A stretch of 64,000 nt of DNA from Larkinella sp965227735. GTDB lineage: Bacteria > Bacteroidota > Bacteroidia > Cytophagales > Spirosomataceae. A model generated the notes under the pieces. It did not search any database. It saw nothing but the letters and a program-made list of their open reading frames with translations, and was not told the DNA's origin. Shown here in pieces: positions 57,171 to 64,000 of this stretch (the first letter of the stretch is position 1; every line of letters starts with the position of its first letter). Location: NCBI RefSeq assembly GCF_965227735.1, contig NZ_OZ245776.1, forward strand, positions 6,448,001 to 6,512,000, written 5' to 3'. The translations under genes were made by a program, and so were the position numbers.

Positions 57171-58910
57171 TTAATAACCGGGGTTTTGTTTCAATATGGC
57201 CGTTCCCTGCAAGTCGATTTGCGTTTGGGGCAGCGGCATGTATTCGTTTTTGTTGGGCGTAAACTTGGCACCACCCAAACCGTTGGTTAGTTTGGCACCT
57301 TCGTAGGTCAGATAAGCATTCAGCACCGTACCCGCAGTTCCCCAGCGCACCAGGTCAAAGAAGCGGTGACCTTCACCCGAAAGTTCCAGCTTGCGTTCGA
57401 ACTGAACGGCGGTACGGGCGGCCGCTTTGTCGGTCCAGGGGGCCGTGTAGTTGCTAATGACATACTTGGCCGCCGGTGCCGTTCCTTTCATCACGTAACC
57501 CGCCGGGTTTGCCGCCCGGGTCCGGATCTGGTTGACCAGCGCGCGGGCGCGCTCCAGGCTTCCTACTTCAACTTCACATTCTGCCGCCATCAACAACACA
57601 TCGGCATAGCGGATCAGGATCACGTTAATACCGGTCCAGCCTTTGGTCCAGTTCGAAACGTCAGCAATGCGGGCTTCCTGGGCCTTGGTGTAGATGTATT
57701 TTTTTGGAGCATAAGGACCGCCGAAAGCCTGGTCGCGAATCCAGTCCTGGCCCGGAAAATCCTGCCAGTCCAGATACGGGATGCCACGACGACCAATGGA
57801 GTGGTCGAGACGGGGGTCCACATTGCCCGCATCGGGCGTAAAGGCTGCCGACGAAGCAAGTCCCTGATCTGTTTTAAGCTGGTTTGTGCCGGTATTATAC
57901 GAACCGTCCAGCAGAGGCAGTCCGGTAGCATCCGTACGGAACGAATTCCCTAACTCGAAGCTGGGCTGAAAGAAACCGCAGCAACCTACCGGACCCGCCG
58001 GGCCGGTGTTGTACGGCCAGTTCAGGTTCAGGTCACCCGAAGCGGCATCGGAGCTACCAGCGTTGGCTACGTTTTGGGTAGCGAAAACGATCTCGTCGTT
58101 TTTCTCATTGTCGGCGCTAAACACCAGGCCATACTGCGGATAGAGGCTGTATTTGTTGCCCGAAGACGTTTTGCCACTCGCGATCACCAGATCGAAGAGG
58201 GTTTTTGCTTCGGTATACTTCTTCTGGTACAAATAGGTTTTGGCCAGATAGGTGGCGGCAGCCCATTTGTTGGCGCGCCCGGCCGCGCTCTGTACTTCCG
58301 GCAATACATCATAAGCGGCTTTGAAGTCGGCTTCGATTTTTGGCCAGATGTCCGTGCTGTTCGCAATTTCGGTGATTCCGGCGGCATAATCGACACTTTC
58401 GTCGACGTATGGCACCATGTTGAACGTCCGTTTCAGCTCGAAATAATAGTGCGCCCGCAGAAACTTGGCTTCGGCACCGATGCGGGCCTGATCTGCCGCA
58501 CTCACCGTTGCATCCGCCGTTTTCAATTGCCGCAGAACCGAGTTAGCCCGGCTAATGCCTTCGTACATCAGGTTCCAGCGGGCATTGAGTTCGCCACTGG
58601 CCGCCAGCATTTCAAAGCGCTGAAACGGCGTGATGGCGTTGAAGTCACCGGCGTTGGAGCCTTTGTTGGCTTCTCCACCCATGATACTTCCATACATCCA
58701 GTTGGTCGAGCTGGCGGTTTGGCTGAAACCCCGGCCATTCAGCTCGGTGTAGGCACTGATCAGCAAACCTTCCAGACCATTTTTTGTGCTCAACTGCGCA
58801 CTGGTCAGTGTACCGGTTGGCTGCACCACTAAAAAGCTATCCTTACAGGCCAGCGTGCTAAACGTTAAAGCGAGCGCCAGCAGGGTTCCTTTTGTGACTA
58901 TATCTTTCAT
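57171..58910 (-). CDS. SusD/RagB-family nutrient-binding lipoprotein
   Basis: The protein has 579 residues, within the SusD range. A lipoprotein-type N-terminus has a lipobox-like cysteine ('LALTFSTLACKDSF', C22). The tetratricopeptide-like helical core follows with 'TQGLEGLLISAY' -type start, 'AEAKFLRAHYYFELKRTFN' and 'YADVLLMAAECEVEVG'. The C-terminus has 'FERKLELSGEGHRFFDLVRWG' and 'PLPQTQIDL.G.AILKQNPGY', the family ending. It is paired with the SusC gene directly upstream (30-bp gap), forming one transporter complex at the outer membrane. Substrate unknown. Confidence 0.96.
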   Translation of the reverse strand: MKDIVTKGTLLALALTFSTLACKDSFLVVQPTGTLTSAQLSTKNGLEGLLISAYTELNGRGFSQTASSTNWMYGSIMGGEANKGSNAGDFNAITPFQRFEMLAASGELNARWNLMYEGISRANSVLRQLKTADATVSAADQARIGAEAKFLRAHYYFELKRTFNMVPYVDESVDYAAGITEIANSTDIWPKIEADFKAAYDVLPEVQSAAGRANKWAAATYLAKTYLYQKKYTEAKTLFDLVIASGKTSSGNKYSLYPQYGLVFSADNEKNDEIVFATQNVANAGSSDAASGDLNLNWPYNTGPAGPVGCCGFFQPSFELGNSFRTDATGLPLLDGSYNTGTNQLKTDQGLASSAAFTPDAGNVDPRLDHSIGRRGIPYLDWQDFPGQDWIRDQAFGGPYAPKKYIYTKAQEARIADVSNWTKGWTGINVILIRYADVLLMAAECEVEVGSLERARALVNQIRTRAANPAGYVMKGTAPAAKYVISNYTAPWTDKAAARTAVQFERKLELSGEGHRFFDLVRWGTAGTVLNAYLTYEGAKLTNGLGGAKFTPNKNEYMPLPQTQIDLQGTAILKQNPGY

Positions 58911-58940
58911 TGTCTAAATTTCTTAATCGGTTGGTTCAAA

Positions 58941-61900
58941 TTAGAAGGTAACGCTCAGGCCGGCATTGTAGCTTCGGGTCAGCGGATAGTTTCCGACGTC
59001 GATCCCGAAGTTCTGGTCAGCCGCTCCACCGACACCCGGGTCCAGACCCTCATACTTCGTGATGGTGAAGATGTTGTTGGCTGATGCGGAAATCCGTACG
59101 CGGCCTAATTTGAGTTTGCTCAACAGGGCCGAAGGCAGCGTATACCCGAGGGTGATGTTCTGCATCCGCAGGTACGAACCGTCTTCCACGTAGAAGGAGT
59201 TAGGCTGGGTGTTGGTGCTGAAGTTGGAAACATCTTCGAAAATTGGCTGGCTCGTGCCCGTATTCGTCGTTGACCACGAATTTTTTACCCGCTCGCTAAC
59301 AGCCGCTCCGGGGAACGATGGATAGAAATCGGTATACCATTTCGACAGGTTGAAGATTTTGTTGCCCAGCGACGTGTACAAATACGTTGCGGCATCGAAT
59401 CCTTTGTAGTTGATCTGGAAGTTGATCCCGCCCGTAAATTTCGGAACCGGGCTGCCAATGAACGTCCGGTCGGTGTTGTCGATCTTGCCATCCCCGTTGA
59501 TGTCGGCGAAACGGAAACGACCTACACCGGCACCCGTTTGGGTAGGAGCGGCTCTAACTTCTTCCTGGTTCTGGAACAGGCCTACCACCTGGAAACCGTA
59601 GAAGGAAGCAATGGACTGACCAGGCTGGTTCCGGGTAGCGGGCAAGCCCAGGCGGTTGGAAGCCGGCGAAACGTCGAAGTACGGAACGCCCGGAGCCAGT
59701 TGTTGAATCCGGTTTTTGAGAACGCTACCCGTCAGGTTGATTTCATACGAAACATCGCTGCTCAGTTTTCCGCGGGTGCCGATCAACAGGTCGATCCCTT
59801 CGTTCCGCATCCCGGCGATGTTGACCGAAGGAGCCGTAGCCCGAACCCCGACAACGCCCGCAATCGGCACTTGATAGAGCAGGTCTTTGGTGTCTTTCCG
59901 CCAGATGTCGAAAACGATATCCAGTTTACCATTCAGGAACGTCGCGTCGATCCCCAGGTTGGTGGTCGTACTGGTTTCCCATTTGGCATTCGGGTTACCG
60001 ATCCGGCTCCGGAAGAAACCGGGGTTCAGCGTGCTGTTGGTGGCGCCAATGTCGTAGGAGTTGGCCACGTTGGTGGCAAACAGGCTATACTGGTTGTTGG
60101 GGTCTACGTTGTTGGAGTTCCCCATCTGACCCCAGCCCCCCCGAATTTTCAGGTCGGTAATGAACGTCGCATCTTTCATGAAGTTTTCACCGGAAATCCG
60201 CCAGGCTGCCGAGAAGGCCGGGAAAACCCCGAACCGATTGGCCGCTCCAAACCGCGACGAACCGTCGCGACGGATCACCCCCGTCAGGATATACTTGTCG
60301 TTGTAGATATAGTTCAGCCGTCCGAATACGGAATAAAAATTGACCCCGTTCTGGATGTTGCTGTTCACTACCCGACCCACTGAAGAGGTCGTACTCAGCG
60401 TTACATAGTTGACATCGGTACTGAACGGGTTGGAACCGGTTCCGCTGATGTTCCGTCCGCGTCCGTCGTTCAGGGCTTCTATACCGGCCAGAACATCGAC
60501 GCTGTGGAGACCAAATTTTTGTTTATACTGTGCGGTATTCGTAAACGTCCAGGCCAGGAAGTACCCACCGCCTTCGCTGATGGACAGGCCGCGACCGTTT
60601 CCTTCGGCGTTCCAGTAGGTATTCTGCGAAGTCGTTTTGTTGTAGAAATTGAAGAACTGACCACCGACGCTGCTGCGCAGGGTCAGGGCCGGAATCGGAT
60701 CGTATTCCAGATACACATTTCCGAACAAACCAACACCAAAGTTATTGTTGTCCTTGGCACCATCGCGGCTCGCTACCGGGTTCGCCGGGTTGTTGAACCC
60801 TTTGGCCGAGGTACCGGCCCAGCCGCCAAACTCGTCGTAAATCGGGATGATGGGAGCCATCCGGAACGCGCTCAGAATTTCGCTTTCTTCCTGCGACAGG
60901 TTTTGTCCGGCATTGCCACCCACCTGACCGGAGGTGTTGGCGTAGGTCAACTGGATATTTTCACCAAACCGCAGGTTTTTGACGATGTCAAATTCGGTGT
61001 TGGCCCGCAGGTCATACCGCGCAAAGTTGTTGTGGTTCAGAATACCGTTCTGGTTTTGCTGGCCCAGGCTGAAGAAATACCGGCTGCTTTCGGTGCCGCC
61101 CGAAAAGCCCAGCGTCTGGCGCAGAATGGGCGCCGTCCGCGTAATGGCATCATACCAGTCCGTACCGGCTTTGTTGGCCCGAACAACCTGGTAAACGGCT
61201 CCGGCGTCGGTATTGATGTTGTATTTGGGGCGCTCAGCCGCCAGATCAACCGACCCGATCACCCCATACCGGGTTCCTACCATCAGATAATCCGGCAAAA
61301 CCGGCGTCGATCCGGTGCCGTATTGACCGTTGGCAATCCCCGTAAAATCATCGGGAAGCCCCAGAGAAGCCTGGCGGTTGCGAACCGCATTCCAGGTCCA
61401 GTTGGCTTGCTCCTGCGGATTCAGAATGGCCTGCGATTTACCGGGATCGGTAAAACCGTACAGACCATCGTATGTAACGGTCAGTTTCTGCGCCCGGCGG
61501 TTTCCTTTTTTCGTCGTATAAACGATAACCCCGTTGGCGGCCCGTGCACCATAAATCGAAGCGGCTGCGGCATCTTTCAGAACCGTGGTGGTTTCAATGT
61601 CATCCGGGTTCAGGAAGTTGGTGGTCCCGATGGGCACCCCATCCACAACATACAGGGGCTGGTTCCCGCCAAAGGCCCCGAAGCCCCGCACCCGAACCGT
61701 GTTGTTGGCACCTGGCTGACCACTGGCAATGACCGTAACCCCGGCAACGCGACCCTGCAACTGGGTTTCGACGTTGGCCGAAGGCGTCACCTTTAAGTCG
61801 CGGGATTTTACGGTTGAAATAGCCCCGGCATTGTCGCGCTTGCTGTCGGTCGTATACCCGGTAACAACGACTTCCGTCAAGGCCGTAACGTCATCTTCCA

Positions 61901-62198
61901 CCGAAACATCGACGGTCGAACGATTGCCAACCGCTACTTCCTGGGATTTGAAACCGATGGCCGAAATGACCAGCACCGGACTGGCACCCCGAATGTTCAG
62001 GGTGTAATTGCCCTCGGCATCCGAGGAGGTCCCGGTCGTGGTGCCTTTGAGAACGATGTTCGCGCCCGGAACCGGTCCGTCTTTCCCTGTTACTTTTCCG
62101 CTAACCCGGCGATCCTGGGCCATGACACTGCTGCTCACAAAAAGCAGAAATGCACCCAAAATCGCAGATTGGAGCAATCTGTAGAATTGTGCTTTCAT
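58941..62198 (-). CDS. SusC/RagA-family TonB-linked outer-membrane transporter
   Basis: The protein has 1085 residues. The signal peptide is about 1-27. A carboxypeptidase-like domain (about 30-110: 'RVSGKVTGKDGPVPGANIVLKGTTTGTSSDAEGNYTL') is followed by the TonB box-like 'LTEVVVTGY' and the plug: 'NVETQLQGRVAGVTV', 'RVRGFGAFGGNQPLYVVDGVPI', 'IYGARAANGVIVYTTKKG'. The 22-strand barrel ends in 'NAGLSVTF'. It takes up oligosaccharides or peptides with SusD. There is no sugar-sensor next to it, so regulation is not evident from the window. Confidence 0.97.
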   Translation of the reverse strand: MKAQFYRLLQSAILGAFLLFVSSSVMAQDRRVSGKVTGKDGPVPGANIVLKGTTTGTSSDAEGNYTLNIRGASPVLVISAIGFKSQEVAVGNRSTVDVSVEDDVTALTEVVVTGYTTDSKRDNAGAISTVKSRDLKVTPSANVETQLQGRVAGVTVIASGQPGANNTVRVRGFGAFGGNQPLYVVDGVPIGTTNFLNPDDIETTTVLKDAAAASIYGARAANGVIVYTTKKGNRRAQKLTVTYDGLYGFTDPGKSQAILNPQEQANWTWNAVRNRQASLGLPDDFTGIANGQYGTGSTPVLPDYLMVGTRYGVIGSVDLAAERPKYNINTDAGAVYQVVRANKAGTDWYDAITRTAPILRQTLGFSGGTESSRYFFSLGQQNQNGILNHNNFARYDLRANTEFDIVKNLRFGENIQLTYANTSGQVGGNAGQNLSQEESEILSAFRMAPIIPIYDEFGGWAGTSAKGFNNPANPVASRDGAKDNNNFGVGLFGNVYLEYDPIPALTLRSSVGGQFFNFYNKTTSQNTYWNAEGNGRGLSISEGGGYFLAWTFTNTAQYKQKFGLHSVDVLAGIEALNDGRGRNISGTGSNPFSTDVNYVTLSTTSSVGRVVNSNIQNGVNFYSVFGRLNYIYNDKYILTGVIRRDGSSRFGAANRFGVFPAFSAAWRISGENFMKDATFITDLKIRGGWGQMGNSNNVDPNNQYSLFATNVANSYDIGATNSTLNPGFFRSRIGNPNAKWETSTTTNLGIDATFLNGKLDIVFDIWRKDTKDLLYQVPIAGVVGVRATAPSVNIAGMRNEGIDLLIGTRGKLSSDVSYEINLTGSVLKNRIQQLAPGVPYFDVSPASNRLGLPATRNQPGQSIASFYGFQVVGLFQNQEEVRAAPTQTGAGVGRFRFADINGDGKIDNTDRTFIGSPVPKFTGGINFQINYKGFDAATYLYTSLGNKIFNLSKWYTDFYPSFPGAAVSERVKNSWSTTNTGTSQPIFEDVSNFSTNTQPNSFYVEDGSYLRMQNITLGYTLPSALLSKLKLGRVRISASANNIFTITKYEGLDPGVGGAADQNFGIDVGNYPLTRSYNAGLSVTF

Positions 62199-62583
62199 GA
62201 TAGGTTTTGTAATAATTGGTTTTATTTTCGTACTAAATTAAGAGTACTTTAAACATACTTCAAAATTTTATAAAAAATATTATAAATATTCCCGTTGCTA
62301 CCTCTAATGATAAGTTGGTAATGTTTTGTTGTAGTCTATTGATTGTTAATAATTTAACCTTGAAATAATCCTCACGCTACTTGGGTGATTTTTTTTTGAT
62401 ACGATTTGATTACTAGCCCGATAGCGGTTTTCTATGGGTGATTTTTACGTACTTTGTCCGGTAATGGGAACGTTTTCATCAGCGTAAATCCAGCCGGAAA
62501 TAAAGGTTGAGCCAGGATAATGGATTTGGTAAGGATTTGTAACTTTTTTGTACTTTAGTAATTTGGTTTATTATTCTTTAGTC
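62199..62583. other. AT-rich divergent promoter spacer (SusC / VCBS lipoprotein)
   Basis: This is a 385-bp spacer, strongly AT-rich in the half next to susC. No coding frame and no long inverted repeat are visible. For the plus-strand gene, TTTG (62536-62539), a 19-base spacer and TAATTTGG (62559-62566) fit the Bacteroidota promoter format with a short leader. No clean -7 was found for susC. Confidence 0.5.
62536..62566 (+). promoter_or_regulatory. Possible promoter of the VCBS lipoprotein gene
   Basis: TTTG, a 19-base spacer and TAATTTGG (one mismatch from TAnnTTTG). It ends 17 bp before the ATG at 62584. Confidence 0.4.
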
Positions 62584-64000
62584 ATGTTCCGACAATCATT
62601 TCGTTGTTTAGTACTACTTTTTTTGGGTGGGTCGATCAGCTCCTGTCAGTTTTCCAATCAATCGCTCTTCAGTTTGCTGCCCGCTGACGAAACCGGCATA
62701 ACGTTTTCGAACCAGATGACCGAAAGTGACACCCTGAGTATTCTGAATGTCGATTATTTTTATAACGGTGGGGGAGCCGCCATCGGCGATTTCAACAACG
62801 ATGGGTTACAGGACGTCTTCTTTACCGGAAATCTGGTCTCCAATAAACTTTATCTGAATCAGGGAAACTTCAAATTTACGGATGTCACCGGGTCGGCCGG
62901 GGTCGGTGGAAACGGTAAGTGGTGCTCAGGCGTCGCGCTGGTCGATATCAACAACGACGGCTGGATGGATATTTACGTGACCGCAACCATCCGAAAATCC
63001 CCCCGCGACCGGGAGAACCTGCTGTATGTGAATCAGGGAATCGGTGGGAAAGATGGCATACCGGTTTTTAAGGAAATGGCCCGGGAATACGGAATCAATG
63101 ACGACAGCTATACGACTAATGCGGCCTTTTTCGATTATGACAACGATGGCGACCTGGATCTGTTTGTGCTGACCAACATGGCAGAACGGTTTCCGAATGC
63201 CTATCACCAGAAGCTGGTGGATGGCTCGTCGCCCACAACCGACCGGCTCTATCGCAACGATTTCGACGCCAAACTGGGGCATCCGGTTTTTACGGACGTC
63301 TCCAAAGAAGCTGGTATTCAACTGGAAGGCTACGGGTTGGGGCTGAACATCTGCGACATCAACCGCGACGGCTGGAAAGATATTTACATCACCAACGACT
63401 TTCTGTCGGAAGACCATTTCTTTATCAACAACCAGCAGGGCGGTTTTGGCAAACCGGCGTTTACGGATCAGGCCGGGCGGTTTTTCAAACACACCAGCCA
63501 GACGGCGATGGGCAACGATGTGACCGACCTGAACAACGACGGGCTGATGGATATAGTCGCGCTGGACATGCTGCCGAATGACAACTTTCGGAAGAAGATG
63601 TTCATTCCGCCGAACAACTACCAGACTTATCTGAACAACGAGGAATTCAAGTTCTCCTACCAGTATATGCGGAACACCCTGCAACTCAACCAGGGATTTC
63701 GACCCGGCACGCGGGAGCCGGTTTTCAGTGAAATCAGCCTGCTGTCTGGCATTGCCGCCACCGACTGGAGCTGGACACCGCTGGTAGTCGACTTCGATCA
63801 CGACGGCTACCGCGACATCGTGGTGACCAACGGCTTTCCCAAGGACGTGACCGACCGGGATTTCATGCAGTATTATGCCGATAATTCCTCGGTGGCTACC
63901 CGCGATTTCATGCTGGGACAGATTCCGGTGATCAAAATCAATAACTATGCCTTCAAAAACAACGGGGCCGACCTGACTTTTGCGGACGTCTCGGGCAACT
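62584..64000 (+). CDS. VCBS/FG-GAP repeat lipoprotein (CRTAC1-like), truncated at window end
   Basis: The frame is open from ATG 62584 to the window end (472 residues seen; related proteins are often about 1100). The N-terminus is a lipoprotein signal with the lipobox ending at C21 ('GGSISSC'). Repeated calcium-loop motifs of the FG-GAP/VCBS type follow: 'DFNNDGLQD', 'DINNDGWMD', 'DYDNDGDLD', 'DINRDGWKD', 'DLNNDGLMD' and 'DFDHDGYRD'. They suggest an integrin-like seven-bladed propeller on the cell surface. In Bacteroidota these genes often accompany SusC/SusD pairs, as here in divergent orientation. A C-terminal UnbV/ASPIC domain would be expected beyond the window. Confidence 0.92.
   Translation, partial: MFRQSFRCLVLLFLGGSISSCQFSNQSLFSLLPADETGITFSNQMTESDTLSILNVDYFYNGGGAAIGDFNNDGLQDVFFTGNLVSNKLYLNQGNFKFTDVTGSAGVGGNGKWCSGVALVDINNDGWMDIYVTATIRKSPRDRENLLYVNQGIGGKDGIPVFKEMAREYGINDDSYTTNAAFFDYDNDGDLDLFVLTNMAERFPNAYHQKLVDGSSPTTDRLYRNDFDAKLGHPVFTDVSKEAGIQLEGYGLGLNICDINRDGWKDIYITNDFLSEDHFFINNQQGGFGKPAFTDQAGRFFKHTSQTAMGNDVTDLNNDGLMDIVALDMLPNDNFRKKMFIPPNNYQTYLNNEEFKFSYQYMRNTLQLNQGFRPGTREPVFSEISLLSGIAATDWSWTPLVVDFDHDGYRDIVVTNGFPKDVTDRDFMQYYADNSSVATRDFMLGQIPVIKINNYAFKNNGADLTFADVSGN

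Noticed and set aside
60504..61796. 430-codon open frame antisense to SusC
   Set aside because: Same reason: opposite a clear 1085-residue SusC gene and no domain-like sequence.
62926..63801. 291-codon minus-strand frame at the right end of the window
   Set aside because: It is opposite the repeated DxNxDG calcium loops of the VCBS lipoprotein; valine/isoleucine-rich shadow sequence is typical of the reverse of such repeats.

Overview
This window reads as chromosome from a Bacteroidota bacterium of the order Cytophagales, most like Spirosoma or Larkinella. The family-level placement is an inference from gene content. The evidence is SusC/SusD pairs, a hybrid two-component (HTCS) regulator, stand-alone LytTR regulators, HYC_CC_PP and DUF1080/ThuA/heparinase-type proteins, and several promoters with the Bacteroidota -7 element TAnnTTTG. 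Genes are dense on both strands. I saw no rRNA, tRNA, CRISPR array, prophage or transposase gene.

Layout. 1-980: tail of a SusD-like lipoprotein, followed by a large hairpin and a bidirectional terminator. 1278-7849 (minus): a diheme cytochrome c, a cysteine-synthase-family PLP enzyme with a small upstream ORF, and a 1337-residue HTCS sensor/regulator. 8106-18783: mainly housekeeping genes (frr, pyrH, a biotin carrier protein, an EamA transporter, two glycosyltransferases, dusB, a CPBP protease, cdsA, lpxH). 18896-32574: ftsH, rsfS, birA, glsB-type, pgeF, a sugar isomerase, radA, an outer-membrane barrel, two LytTR proteins, pheS and an OmpA/DUF937 protein. 32688-46065: a carbohydrate/glycoside-directed region with two alpha-toroid lyase-like proteins, a Tat-exported Gfo/Idh/MocA oxidoreductase, DUF1080, ThuA and a GH116 glucosylceramidase-like enzyme, plus a PAS histidine kinase and a lone receiver protein. 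46384-48356: a GHMP sugar kinase and a GalU-type uridylyltransferase, which together suggest sugar salvage to a UDP-sugar. 48602-51192: a DoxX-like membrane protein and kynureninase. 51260-57004: a six-gene, single-direction locus that looks devoted to copper (HYC_CC_PP protein, TonB receptor, HMA-AraC fusion regulator, 19-cysteine four-helix protein, Met/His-rich outer-membrane protein, HMA protein). 57171-62198: a SusC/SusD pair. 62584-64000: the start of a VCBS/FG-GAP lipoprotein, divergent from the SusC/SusD pair and truncated by the window end.

The most unusual non-coding signal is a set of intergenic elements built from degenerate 7-base tandem repeats. They are usually paired as inverted arms around a core resembling GCGTCAGCCA or its complement. 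The arm sequence differs from locus to locus, but the 7-base period and the core recur. All those recorded lie downstream of a stop codon. The window also has a cluster of REP-like units (TACAATATG...CATCCCTCCGGGA), a 34-bp perfect palindrome, a 31-bp inverted repeat, and a tandem array closed by a 29-bp inverted repeat.
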